Assembly: GCA_949128115.1 (NCBI GenBank)
Contig: OX421963.1
Coordinates: 84,949,602-85,013,601, forward strand
Direction: 5' to 3'
Source of the DNA: Anaspis maculata
Lineage: Eukaryota > Arthropoda > Insecta > Coleoptera > Scraptiidae
Length of the DNA stretch: 64,000 nucleotides
Of the stretch, positions 1 to 11,206 are shown piece after piece (the stretch's first letter is position 1; every line of letters starts with the position of its first letter). The notes below the pieces were generated by a model. The model did not search any database. It worked only from the letters and a program-made list of their open reading frames with translations, and was not told the DNA's origin. The position numbers and the translations under genes were made by a program.

Positions 1-605
1 AAGGACATCAACGACACCTCGCTGCCGAGATCAACATAGCACGGGACAGTAACATTTGAGATGGTCATGGGTTTGATGAAAGGGTTTAGTCAGGGTGACG
101 CAATAAAGTGGACCTGTTTGGAATTTTGTTCCTTATTTGAGGGATATTCGATGGCGAATTGTTTGCGAGTATCGCGGGAGTGGTCCTCGTTTTTGGATTG
201 GTTATGGTAATAGCACATTTCGTGGAACTTATGCGCAAGCGTGATATCGAACATTGACGGATAAGCGAGTCTGCCGTCAACTGTCGAATTTTGCGCGAGA
301 TCCGTTTTCTCAGAGACTCTCACCTGCTCTCTGCTTTGTGATGTTTCGAAATGGTACAGACACGCGCCTGCTGTCTGATTTGCAGCCCCCAAAAGCGCAC
401 CATTTTGTAGCGCCTTGTTTTAAACGATGCACGTTCATTTCCATGTGGAAATTAGCACGTTGGAGTTTCACGGTTTGTTGGTTATGTCGGTTTGTTATTG
501 TTATTGACTCGCAGGACTGTCATTTTCTGCAAAAAATCTCGTGCATGCGCTCAGTTCCGTGCAAAAAGTGTGACCTTGAAAATTCCATGAAATGACCTAT
601 TGGTG
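1..605. other. no gene recognised; retroelement-derived flank
   Basis: Only short open frames occur on either strand, and none has a recognisable domain. The stretch lies just downstream (minus sense) of a decayed gag and zinc knuckle, where a protease or pol region would be expected, but no catalytic motif is visible. It is probably further decayed retroelement sequence. Confidence 0.4.
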
Positions 606-1610
606 TCGTCCCTTCTGTGTTTAGTTTCGCGATAAGAAAGGCAGTCGCAACGTTTATGGCCGTTTTTCTTGGAGTAAAAGCAAATCAGGGTGGTTTTGTA
701 TTGCTGAGCATTCCTGGGAATTTTTGAAAGGCCCGATGGGTTGTAACAAGTGTGCTTTCGCTGCGCAAGGACTGATCAGAGTCGAACGTTTTCAAATAGG
801 TGGCTAATTCACCGGGGCCGGAGACTTTAGCAGTTCGAACTGCGAACTTGACATTTTTGTCGGTTATACCACCCATTATCAAATTGATGACGTCATCATT
901 AATGAAATTCAGTTTCAACGAATTGACCATTGCTAACTTTTTGAACGTGTAGTCATAATACGAAGGGCGTCGCACGCTTTGTAGTTCAACAAGTTTTCCA
1001 GCAGCGAATGTAGATCGCGAGTGGGTACGAAGGTTTTCGCCAACAAATGCTTCCATTCAAGCCAATTGCGACTGACGCTGGAAATACCTTCATAAAAAAT
1101 TTTGCAGCTCCCGCAAGCTTCGGTAATGCGTAACAACACGTTTCTTGATCAGACCATTGGGGTACGTTCGCCCATTCGTCTACTTTACTCAACCATTCGT
1201 TGATGTTGGTGGTAGACGGATCAAAATCGGTTACAATGTTTGTCAGAAAAGATGAACTTACAGTCGGCCTCGTCACTTGTGGTGCACCTGTTGTTGTACC
1301 AAACCTTGGATCGTTTCCGTGAAAATCCTTACTGAATCCGGGGTGGTACTGGCGGCGCCGTGCAGTTCATTTGTTGTGATGGTACTCGGCCTTGACCCTG
1401 AACGCTGGAGCTGTTCTTCTCGCTCTCGCCGTTCAAGCACCTGCGGCAGCTCAGCTAACGGGGGGTGTACGATAGCCGGCGAAGAAATTGGCGCCGGCCG
1501 TCCTCGCTCTAGCGCTCGGCCATCCGGCTATAAAATACTGTCAGGACGGAGACGAATGATCATCAGCACTGAATCCGTGACCACTTCTGATGATAGGTAC
1601 AGCAGGTAGG
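606..1610 (-). pseudogene. decayed LTR-retrotransposon gag with CCHC knuckle
   Basis: Read on the minus strand, 1276 to 986 and then 1056 to 685 give overlapping frames resembling the gag of insect Ty3/gypsy-type elements: a FDPSTTNINEWLSKVDEWA segment, then ETCCYALPKLAGAAKF, a WKHLLAKTF segment, and a tail ending in TKPP and a stop. After a further frame change, at about 690-650, comes a CCHC zinc knuckle of the form C-x2-S-x4-H-x4-C in which the second cysteine is serine. Upstream, 1277-1610 carries proline- and glutamine-rich reading frames in other phases. At least three frame changes and one stop show it is dead. No protease, reverse transcriptase or convincing LTR pair is visible in this window, so superfamily assignment rests on gag resemblance only. 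Confidence 0.55.
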
Positions 1611-2360
1611 TAGGAGAACCAAGGCCTTCGAAATAGGTTTATTCAACAAGTATCTGTGAACAATACAATTTAATTAGAAAGCGTGACTTTGCCTTGGCGC
1701 TGTCGGGTCGATACTGGTGCAGCTCCCGCTCGATATATCCCATCCGCTGCGCTGCTATCCTTTTTACGTGCAGCGCCATCTCGCGTCCTCCGTGCTGTAC
1801 TCCCTCGCTGTATAGTCAGGGCCGTACTGGCCTATTCCACAGGCTGCTGACACTAGTAAGCTTCATTGCATCTTGTTGTATCAATCGAAGCCCCAGCGGG
1901 CCCCCTTGTGTTTTCATGCATCGTTTATATCCCTAATGAGTTGCCCCTTGTGTCTTCTTCTGTGGCTCGAAGCCCTTGCGGGCCCCTTTGATGTGGATGT
2001 CTATGTGCCGTTCAAAGACCTAGCTCACCTTCTTATGACGTACTGTAGGTAAGCCCCATTGCGTCTTCTTCTGGCTTTCGAAACTTTGGTGTGTTGTCTT
2101 GTATTTTCTTGGTTTTTCAGTCAGGGTTTTAGTAGAAACTCTTTTCTTCATCTCCCGAGACTCTGTGCTCTTCTATACTTTCTTTGGATGCTCAAGATCC
2201 TAGCGGGCTCTCTTATACCTCCATACGCCGTTAGTCATGACTCCCGAAACTCTCTCGGCCTTTTTATGGCTTCACGTTATTTTAGAACTAGATAGGTATC
2301 TTGGTTTTGGATGAAAAAGCTGTTCAAAGAAAGCCTCCTTTTCTCTCGTAAAATAGTCAT
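1611..2360. repeat. intergenic with three degenerate direct repeats
   Basis: No gene is seen. Three imperfect copies of a block start near 1858, 1936 and 2048, each with a CTTCTTCTG-like run followed by a TCGAAGCCC(C/T) core, and two of them by GCGGGCCCC. On the minus strand an AATAAA sits near 1640, just upstream of the gag remnant, so part of this could be an old LTR, but no TG...CA ends or primer site could be fixed. Confidence 0.35.
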
Positions 2361-4703
2361 GTCGAATACCACTCGAGATAAAATTTTGAAGGCAAAATTT
2401 TTCTCTTGTCGTCGCGGTACGGGTCTAAAATCGTCCAAGTTCTGCACTTCTAACGATTTCGATTATTTTCGACACAGATGATCATTGGACCTATTCAAGC
2501 GTTTTGACCCGCAGCACCACCAAATTTGCCTCTCAGGAACGGAGGGGTGGGGGTATCTTCAGAATTTGAAGCTCCAGGTCTGGTATGGTCCAATGAAGAC
2601 CCACAAAGGCAAGTGAGTAGTCATTTCCGAATGATTTTCATCCGCTGATGTCGATTCTCACGTGAAAAATGAGTTGCGCAGTCATTTGACAAAGATAATT
2701 GGTAATAATAAGAGATAAAGATGAAATCAAGTGGTCATTTACTGAACTCTGTAGGAACTTGTTTTTTTGTGATAAATACATGAAACTTGGTAGGGCTGTT
2801 CATTATTACTTACTTCCCAAATATGGAGGGAGCACCACGCGTTCCGACGCATGACGTCGCGACGCAATGTCAAAAAACATGGTGGTCGTCATTTCCAAAA
2901 TAGTCGATATATTATCATAGTTTATTTGATTTCTTTCATCAAACCATATGCTTTCGAGATTCAATAACATATTTCTGTCGACTTGGGGAAACGGTGGGCT
3001 ACCAGTGGTGAGTCAGGTTTCTGCTAGAGGGAGCTGTGAGGTTTTTTTACCCCCAAATTTCCACGGTCGACATCTTCGGATAAAACTATTTTTAAGTTTG
3101 TCCATACGAAGAATTATGTCATCTGGTCAACATTCTCCATGTTTCGTCCTTCTAAGGACTCCTCAGTATGGTTTATACAGATTTCGCAACCGCGCGAGAT
3201 CATTCAGACTACCTGGTAAAGTAACCGATTCTGGAATACCGTTTTGTTTGAAATGGGTAAAAAAGGAGTAAATGCAATTTCTGTGATTCTAGTGTTAGGA
3301 TATGAATAAAGTCTCGGATATGAATGAAGTGAATACGTCTGAAAAAAGCACCAATATCAAAAACTTGAATTCTTGAATTCGATTCCCGGCACAGTGCTTT
3401 GTGCTATAGAAACAAAGTTTCTCAGCTTGTGATATTTGGGAATCAAATTCAGCAAACTCCTATGACATAAGAAATGCCGATAAGGATAAAAACAACAAAT
3501 AAACAAACAATAATGGTTAAATCATTTGATACGGTCTCATACAAAGCGATTTCTTTTTTTCAGTACGGTGGTATCGATATTAACAGGCGATTAATCGTTA
3601 TAATAATTTATAGTTTAGTTTGGAAGAGTTCTGTAACCGAGTATGTACCTAATATGGTACAACATTAAAGATCACTTTTTTCCAGTATTCAAAAGTACCT
3701 TTCTGAGTGCCTTTCATTTGATCGCTAGATCTGTATAAACATACTGAGGAGTCCCTAGAAGGACGAAACACGAGAAATGTTAACCAGATAACATATTCGT
3801 ATGCACAGACTTCAAAATAGTTAGTTTCATCCTCGGTTTTATCCGAAGATGTTGACCGCGGAAATTTGGGGGTGAAGAAACCTCACAGTTCCCCTTACAG
3901 GCCCCTGGTTTACCACTGGTAACGTAGCACACCGTTTCCCCAAATCGACAGAAATACGTTATTGAATCTTGAAAGCATATGGCTTGATGGAAGAAATCAA
4001 AGAAATTATAATATTCCTATCGACTGTTCTGGAAATGGCGACCACTGTTTTTTGATATTCCGTCGCGAGTTCCGTCGCGACGTCATGCGTCGGAACGCGT
4101 GGTGCTCCCTTCATATTTGGGAAGAAAGTAATAATGAACAGTCACACCAAGTTTCTTGTATTTATCACAAAAAACAAGTTCCCACAGAGCTCAATAGATG
4201 ACCACTTGATTTCATCTTCATCTCTTATTATTACCAATTATCTTTGTCAAATGATTGCGCAACTCATTTTTCACGTCAGAATCGACATCAGCGGATGAAA
4301 ATCATTCGAAAATGACTACTCACTTGCCTTTGTGGGTCTTCATTGGACCATACTAGACCTGGAGCTTCAAACTCTGAAGATACCCCCACCCCTCCATTCC
4401 TGAGGGGCAAATTTGGTGGTGCTGCGGGTCAAAACGCTTGAATAGGTCCAATGATCATCTGTGCCGAAAATAATCGAAATCGTTAGAAGTGCAGAATAAT
4501 TTGGTGTACCGCTACGACTACTTGTAATATTCAAATTTGTTGCTTTTTGGCAATTTCGCTCATGACATTTAATCAAAACCACTCGCCTGACGGCTCGTGG
4601 TTTTGTTACAAATGTCATTCGCGAAATTGCCAAGCAACAAATTTTCATAACAATCGAAAAATTTTGCCGACAAAATTTTATCTCTTGTGATATTAAATAC
4701 GAC
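2361..4703. mobile_element. long palindromic (foldback) element 1
   Basis: The left arm (about 2361-3182) and the right arm (about 3731-4703) are inverted copies of each other with roughly 85-90% similarity by eye. They are separated by a spacer of about 550 bp (3183-3730) with no coding potential. Matching landmarks include the CGTTCCGACGCATGACGTCG block at about 2840 and its reverse complement at about 4090, and GACCCGCAGCACCACCAAAT at about 2508 with its inverse near 4415. The right arm is interrupted by a separate small hairpin (4533-4644). All reading frames in the arms are by-products of the palindrome, and no transposase is present. It shares the GACCCGCAGCAC module with the element at 23716-28299. 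It is a non-autonomous foldback-type element with unknown mobiliser and approximate ends. Confidence 0.75.
4533..4644. repeat. small hairpin element (about 112 bp)
   Basis: Inverted arms AAATTTGTTGC...GGCAATTTCGC and GCGAAATTGCC...GCAACAAATTT enclose a second complementary pair (AAAACCAC and GTGGTTTT). It sits inside the right arm of the surrounding foldback element, whose left arm lacks it, so it looks like a later MITE-like insertion. Confidence 0.6.
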
Positions 4704-4858
4704 AAAATTGAATTTCTCGATAACTGGTCGCTAGGCATTTTTCGAAAACCAGCTGCCACAGAAAAAAACGACGAGTGCACAGCACGAGTCGTTTTTCTGT
4801 GACAGCTGGTTTGAGAAAAATGCCAAGACCAGTTTGAGAGAATAAATTCAATTTTGTA
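4701..4858. repeat. hairpin element (about 158 bp)
   Basis: A near-perfect hairpin: ACAAAATTGAATTTCTCGAT at the left pairs with the AT-rich tail at 4838-4858, and AACCAGCTGCCACAG pairs with CTGTGACAGCTGGTT around a short GTGCACAGCAC loop. There is no coding content. It abuts the foldback element at 2361-4703. Confidence 0.6.
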
Positions 4859-6054
4859 GGCATAAATGGATTCTTCGAATGGTATTTAATGGACTATTTT
4901 TTTTTTAAACGTTTATTTCAAATCACTTGCTATAGATAATAAAGGTACAGTTGTTGTTATTCAAAGATTTAGAAAGGCTTCGGCCAGAGTACAACGACGC
5001 TGCTTCTATGAGAATGGTTGGTTATTTTCATTTCAGTCAATACAATTTTTCCGCACTGGCTTTTCCATGTCCATTTGCTTTCCTGTCCCAAGCGCTGCAT
5101 TTTTATACCAACAGTACCAACACGCATGTTATAATGCCCAATCTCTCAAAATATCGGCAATCTGCGGCACTGCTGTATCTCCGACGAAACATAGTCCCAT
5201 TCCGCGTGTTTTTCGTGTTTTTCGGGACGATCAGTCTCTCCTTTTTCGAACGTGGCAAATTCGCCACTCATCATTAGAAACTGTTTTGTATTTTCTACTC
5301 GCAAACACTGACAGACAATCAATCAATAATTATTAAATTTTACAATTTGACATTCACGTTATCGTTGTTATGGTGAGTATATCAACAAGCAGTTTTGTCA
5401 CCCTGCAGAGGTTTATTCAGTAGTAGCAGAAGTTTTGTCGCCCCACCATAAATTTGCCATTGGCCGCTTTCATAAGACGGGAGCAGCTACCGCTACGCTC
5501 CTTCGGAACTGTTGGCGTCTTACGAACGCATTGTTGGAAGTAGCGGTGACTGGCGGTGACACATCCAGCGCCGCGTCAAGAATAGCCGGAATTATAATCT
5601 GGTCTTGGAGAATTTCACCCAGTGCTATAGCTCGATGGTCTATATTTAACAAGCGATTCACATTAGCTGGGAAAAAACTTATAATCTTCAAAAATTCAAA
5701 ACAGCACGCAAGGTAAACAGCACCAAACAACACTCTTGAATCCATAAAATGTCAGAATGACACTTGCAAACATCAAAATTTAACGTTTCTCTCATTTTTC
5801 CACCTCCCACTCCTATCGCTCACTATGCTACCAAAATGTAGCGAACTTCCGAGCCGCTACAAAACATGGCGTCCGCTCCGAGCGGAGCGGAAAAGTAGCA
5901 CACCGTTCACGAGACAAATCGGTAACAGTTCCACAACTGTTGTGACTTATGAATGCGGCCATTGCAAAACTGTTGACATTGGTTGTAATGGTAACACGTG
6001 GTACTAAATACAGCGTCGCTATTGGTTTGAAACGTCAAAAAAAAATAGTCAACA
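4859..6054. other. no gene recognised
   Basis: Opposite-strand open frames overlap at 5435-5745, but neither contains a recognisable domain or splice structure. The rest is AT-rich with no clear repeat. Confidence 0.4.
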
Positions 6055-6236
6055 GTAATATCACAAGTGCTTAGACTTTCAAATTTTCACGATAATTTTG
6101 GTCAGGCGATCGCGAGTGCTGATTGTAGCGATAAATGCCCGACTCCGTAGGAGGAGGGCATTTATCCAGGGACAATCAGCCCGAGGGAAACGCCTGGCCA
6201 AAATTATCTGGGAAAATCTCGAGCACGAGTGATATT
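6055..6236. repeat. hairpin MITE-like element
   Basis: Nested complementary pairs (ATATCAC/GTGATAT, ATAATTTTGGTCAGGCG/CGCCTGGCCAAAATTAT, CTGATTGT/ACAATCAG, ATAAATGCCC/GGGCATTTAT) fold into one long stem around 6150. There are no open reading frames. Confidence 0.6.
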
Positions 6237-6769
6237 TTGAAGATTATTACATAAAAGAAGTCCGAAGTGACAGCTGTCAGATTTTGTTGTTTACAAGAAT
6301 TTTATTCCGTTGCTATTGACAGTGGGATTTAGATAAGTGAATATTATCCTTGTAGGTCTAATAATCAAGGGCGTTGTATGTAATAATCAGAGATAAAATT
6401 TTATTCTCTTCAATTTGATGTAGGTATCGCAAGGTAGGTGGTGTCATTTAAAATTTCAAAGTTGAGTTGGGTGGGGGCGAGGGGGCTAAGATAGAAATTC
6501 GCCAATGTATGTTTTAGCTAGATGTCTCCCTCAATATAAAAATCGACCTGTTTTTGCTTGAAGACATCTTCATTAGGAATCGGGAGTTATTGTAGGTGGA
6601 TAGTTTTCAAATGATACCTGGTACCCATATGTTGTGATGTGATTTACAAGACTCATCTTAACACTTTTTGGTCTTTCAGATATTAATTTTTCGATGTTTC
6701 AACTTTCAACTTTATTTTTCACCCTTTATACGCCACCTGTCGAGTCTGCCCCACACCCTCAGGTATGTT

Positions 6770-6911
6770 AATGCCGCGTTCGGCATGCTCACTCTTTTTA
6801 CTCCTTTAACTCCACTACATCGATTCAGCCAATCAGGACTCCTGAAACCATGGTCACGTGGTAGTTGGAGTGAAAAGAGTGAACGGAGTAAGGCATGCCG
6901 AACGCGGTATA
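6770..6911. repeat. hairpin MITE-like element (about 142 bp)
   Basis: Left arm ATGCCGCGTTCGGCATGC followed by TCACTCTTTTTACTCC and AACTCCACTAC pairs with the right arm GTAGTTGGAGT, GAAAAGAGTGAACGGAGTA and GGCATGCCGAACGCGGTAT. The stem is imperfect and the loop is about 45 bp. There is no coding content. The flanking 6237-6769 and 6912-7033 hold nothing recognisable. Confidence 0.6.
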
Positions 6912-7033
6912 TGAATAATTCAAAGAATATGTGTACCAAGTTTCAAAACTTCATCACCAGGTGCAGAGTTTTTTCCCTTAGTATCCGGATGATTACGTTT
7001 ATTTGGCTGAGAAAGTTCTGAAATTTGGCCCAC

Positions 7034-9637
7034 AATAGAGTATTATACTCATTTTTTTTCTCGTTGAAAATCGAAAGTACACATAAAAATACTCAGGCCA
7101 AAGTATCTATAAATTTTTTTATCGATTGATTTAGCTATACAAAAAAATAATAAAGAAAACATATAATTTGAATTTGGCGCGTAATACCGGCGTGACGTAG
7201 TCCTGTGGCAAGATGTGCTATTGGTCATGATACTGAAGTATGGATATATCACAGAACTACGACTTTCCCTTGCGCATGCACGCAAATAAAATAGGAGGCG
7301 AGATCTGACTTTTCAAATTTGTGACACTGGCACATGTAAACTTTTCCTGTGAAACTTCGGAGCATCGAAATGATTATGGTTTTTTGCAAGCATCTTCAGA
7401 TAATCTTCTTCAAGTGGATGGTGAAATGACAGCACAATAGTTTGTTAATAATCCTGACTGCATGAGTGTCAGTAATCCTGACTGCATGAGTGCCAAAATG
7501 AAAGAAGTCAAACTCACGAGGCAAGTACCCCCATAAACTTACTAAAAATCACTCCAGTACAATCTGTGTCAAGCAGGTACTTACATGTAATCACTTTTCA
7601 TTAAATAAGAAGGTGTATTTCTTTAATTGCAGGGCTGGGCAAGAACACTACGGGACGAAGCCATTTGAATGGTTCAAGCGAAAAGAGACCAAGGCAGGTG
7701 TGAAGTTGGATGCGTATCGCTCCTGAACACAAAATTCGACAGAAAGATTACCATCTTTGTGTTGACATGAATGAGGATCAAGAAAAAAATATCTCGTTAA
7801 CATGCACAGACTGTGTAGCAGCTCCAAGTACTTTTCTACTAACGTAGACATGACTATGGCACTAAGAGAATTAGGAGTACCAAAAAGAATATAAGGTACG
7901 ATAAATCAAGAAATGAAGCTGTACCTGATACTAGTAATAATAATAATTACAGGTGGATGGTAGCATCCAACAGCCTTTCTATTTTGGTTGCACCATAGAA
8001 GTGTATAGTCAGCCACAACCCCTACTAGTGGAAGTCTTCAAAATCAGAAAGAGCTGGAGGAAGAAAGACTTTTCTCGTCCATACATGAGTACATACCGTA
8101 CCCACTATCCCTGCACAACGTGATACGTGTGTGATATTAGTTGATAAAGGGTAATTGTTTTTACCCTTTCCTCAACTTTTGAATAAAAAGTATGAAAAGC
8201 AAATTTAACATTCATTTCAATTTTATTAACGGGTAATGTACAATATTGAGTCCACCGACAATTATAATAATGTAATCCAAGAAATATAACAATCTGTTTT
8301 TTCATCTAACTTCATTGCCAAGTTGTTCAGGATATGACGCACTTGGTGGTCTCACCAGAATCCACGACTGAAGGTAATCCCAGGTAATACATTGGTCACT
8401 TATTGATATTCAAAAGTTTAGGAGCTTCTTCCTCTACTGGTTTCTTCTTTCGGAGGCCTCTCTGAGCTCAAGAGCAGTGACGACGATGAAGAGCTTGCAG
8501 ATGGTAGATAGTCCGATGCACTCTCTTGACCTAGACTGAGTGAACCGTCATCAGAAACTGTGAGAACCAACATACTCAGCAGCTTCTTGTTTTGTGCGCG
8601 CATGTGAGTTCTTGCAGAGGTTCTTGGAATAGATTTCATTGGCCCACCAACATTAAAACCAATACTTTTGACTTTTGCTCCAAAGCTGAACTGGATACAC
8701 TTGTTGGCAGACATTTTTGAGACTACAAATTTTCCTGACAGTGAATGTATAGGAGTTACAGTTGATGCTGCTGGTCTAGGTGGAGATGTCATATAGGGAT
8801 GGGATTTTCAAAGATATCTTCACTTCTTATTCCTTGTGACATGAACGGTTCAAAGGTCGGAAACACGACTCTGGGTTTCCAACTTCCTTTCTCTAGCGGC
8901 GACGTCAACTGTGATTTTTCTCTTGGCGGCCTCTTGCTCAGAGCTAGACATCTTTATGTGGCACAACGTCTGTCTTCAATGAAATAGATTTTCCCATTGT
9001 TTTAAAATCCATCCAATCCGATGCATCTGTTTCAAGCTGTAAGTATAATAACTATGTATGGGCACGTTGTATCATTATTTTGTAAATACTTCACCTCGAA
9101 GTGCTCTTCTCATACAAAGAGTCCTATCATAGGAAAATCGACGATCACTTTCTGCCCACGCTAAACCAGACGCTCGGTTTTGCCGGTTGGTTCGAATTGA
9201 CCATATCAAATAGTTTATTTGGTACATTGTCTAAACGATTGTCGCGCAATGGCACAAAACACACTTTCACACGCCGAGACATTTTTCAAGTTTGGTTCTC
9301 CTGTTACCACTGATCACACTTCTGTCAGCACCAGACAGCACTGTCAGCATTTCAAGCCAGGCTCAGATTGCCAACTTCCGACATGACTTTCTGGCGCTGT
9401 CTCACTCATAAGTATTCTCATCCTGCAATCGCCCCATACCTACGTCACACAGTAGTGGGGATAGGCCAGAGGGGGGCCAAATTCAGCCGCGTTTTGACAA
9501 GTCATGGTTAATTATTCAATTTACAAGCTACCAGGAGATATTTCAGGGAAATAAAAAAATACGGGTCCCTTCATTTTTCATGAACTATTCATTAAAAAAG
9601 TTTGACCAACTTTTTTATAAAAGTATAATACTCTATT
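7034..9637. mobile_element. candidate 2.6-kb element with 16-bp terminal repeats
   Basis: AATAGAGTATTATACT at 7034 is matched by its exact reverse complement ending at 9637. The right-hand 80 bp (AAATACGGGTC... to the end) resembles the right end of the 331-bp MITE at 28332-28662, so the two probably belong to one family. The interior shows no transposase. It contains a 22-bp direct duplication near 7450-7490 and an unrecognised frameshifted coding remnant at 8418-8951. The ends could instead belong to two independent MITE fragments, so the full-length interpretation is tentative. Confidence 0.35.
8418..8951 (-). pseudogene. unrecognised protein remnant, two frame changes
   Basis: On the minus strand an ATG at 8951 starts MSSSEQEAAKRKITVDVAAR and runs to a stop at 8850. 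The neighbouring frame from about 8857 gives a protein-like stretch (TFEPFMSQGIRSEDIFENPI) ending at 8789. The original frame reopens at 8792 and continues for 124 residues with basic, serine-rich and poly-serine sequence (SASSSSSSLLLSSE) to a stop at 8418. Two compensating frame changes in 160 bp, with no plausible intron, suggest a decayed or retrocopied gene, or sequence error. I do not recognise the family. It lies inside the candidate element at 7034-9637, so it could be captured or element-encoded. Confidence 0.35.
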
Positions 9638-10178
9638 CTTAAAATAGTGCTAGGCTTATAACTATTCGACTTTCAAAAGGGATTATCTTCCTGAAAAAAT
9701 TAATAAAATTTGAGAAATTTCTAGCCAAATAAACGAAAGTTTAGGTCAGTATCATATGGGATTTTTGTGAATTTTTTGACAACTTGCCTTCGGAATAATA
9801 CTAAACTATTCAACATCCATAATCAATGCCGTCATAATACGTTCATTTACTTAAAGTGACGTCTTGAAAAAAGTAACACTTAAGGTCATCTGTGCACTTA
9901 AGTAAGGTATACCCATACTAAACTTAAACTACTCCCAAAAAATTTATGAAGATTGTAACTGGTGGTTTATCCTATGGACTCAATTGAAAAAATTGCCACC
10001 ATTTTCACCTGTTAAAGTATGGAAAACCAAAACAGCTTTGTAATAACAACTGTATTCAATTGAATAGACATGGTAACAATTCAATTCTACAATCAATTAA
10101 GTACATCAAGTAGCAGCAAAATGCAAATAAAATAAAATGCTCTTATCTTCTTTGGTACGTATAAAAATAACTGGAGAT
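9638..10178. other. no gene; 3' flank of dNK
   Basis: AT-rich sequence with short open frames only. It presumably contains the 3' UTR and transcription end of the minus-strand kinase, but I could not pick out a convincing polyadenylation signal. Confidence 0.4.
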
Positions 10179-10868
10179 TCAAATCGAAACAGCAGCTTTT
10201 TCCAAAATATGAGATTCACAACGATCATACTCCTCTTCCATCACAGACAGATCGGAATCGGCATCGATCACAAGCACGGGCGCCGGACAGCTGTGCAATG
10301 TCTTGTGAAACAGCCACTGTTCGTGGAACTCGTGGAGGCTCTTGATGTATTCAAAAGAAACTCTCTTCTCCTCTGCCCGATTCCTCTGCATCATCCTCTC
10401 ATATACAACTTCCGGAGTCGTCTTGAGGTAAACTATCAGATCCACGCCCACATCCTGATTGTTGCAGATCCACTTGAACCATTCGTTCAGCACCGCCACG
10501 GCGGGCGGCTGCAGGATGCCGTCCTTGGCCATTTTTTCCACAAAGCAGTACCGGGCGCTGTACAGCGAACGTTCCATCATCTTGACGGGCTCGGGCGTGC
10601 GGAGAGTGTGGTTTTTCAGCATGGTCAGTTGGACGTACGACTGGAAAGTGAAGCTCCACTTGTGGGGGTCTTCGTACATCAGCGCCAAGAGATTCTGGCC
10701 GTTGCAGTCGCGCCAGGTTTCGATCGGTTCGGAAATGAGGGCGACATTGTCCTGTTTTTTGAAATGGTTGAGGAATGTCGTCTTGCCACTGCCGATATTT
10801 CCTTCGACAGTGACTGTGAATGGTCTAGACATGTTCAGTATGGTGCAAAAACAACGTTTGAGAAACAT
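10179..10868 (-). CDS. dnk: deoxynucleoside kinase (dNK)
   Basis: Transfers a phosphate from ATP to the 5'-hydroxyl of deoxynucleosides in nucleotide salvage. The insect enzyme of this family accepts all four substrates. The frame is a single intronless exon of 229 codons. Seen in order: P-loop GNIGSGKT (residues 23-30), the SEPIETW motif with the expected catalytic glutamate (about 47), MMERSLYSARYCF with the ERS motif (about 98-109), and an arginine-rich lid QRNRAEEKR (about 161-169). It ends at EKAAVSI, shorter than the Drosophila enzyme, which has a longer C-terminal tail. Two starts are possible: 10868 (MFLKRCF) or the internal methionine at 10832 (MSRPFTV). The second leaves a typical short lead before the first strand, and the longer one adds a basic and hydrophobic N-terminus that might affect localisation. 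It is divergent from mRpL52. Confidence 0.93.
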   Translation of the reverse strand: MFLKRCFCTILNMSRPFTVTVEGNIGSGKTTFLNHFKKQDNVALISEPIETWRDCNGQNLLALMYEDPHKWSFTFQSYVQLTMLKNHTLRTPEPVKMMERSLYSARYCFVEKMAKDGILQPPAVAVLNEWFKWICNNQDVGVDLIVYLKTTPEVVYERMMQRNRAEEKRVSFEYIKSLHEFHEQWLFHKTLHSCPAPVLVIDADSDLSVMEEEYDRCESHILEKAAVSI

Positions 10869-11206
10869 TTCATGAGTGAGAACGACGCCAGCTTGATGCC
10901 TTTAATATCTAAAACGTAACGTAATTGTTGATTAATCATGCAATATCCTGCAATTGAAAGCTTACATGCTCATGCAAGCAGAAACACGATTCTGAAGCTT
11001 GTTTTCGTAACATAACCTCAACTCATCTCTCAAAGTGACAGTTGACAGATGGCATCGGATTGATCGGAAGTTGGGGAGTTTAAAGAAATCACTATCACCA
11101 ATCAGTGCTACCAACAACTGTCACAAGTGTCATCCGTCACATCAATCTCTAACCTCACTTCAAAGTGCTCAGAAATTGGAATAAAAGTCCAAATAAGAGC
11201 GCACAC
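10869..11206. promoter_or_regulatory. putative bidirectional promoter, dNK / mRpL52
   Basis: 338 bp separate the first possible ATG of the minus-strand kinase from the ATG of plus-strand mRpL52. No TATA box is positioned convincingly for either gene. The only striking feature is two related GACAGNTG/CAACTGTCA-type words (about 11036-11050 and about 11113-11122). Promoter function is inferred from gene arrangement only. Confidence 0.5.

Noticed and set aside
2948..4201. Plus-strand frames inside the first palindrome
   Set aside because: They are mirrored in the other arm and have no domain similarity.
10137..10919. 260-residue plus-strand frame opposite dNK
   Set aside because: It is the antisense shadow of the kinase. 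All recognised motifs are on the minus strand.
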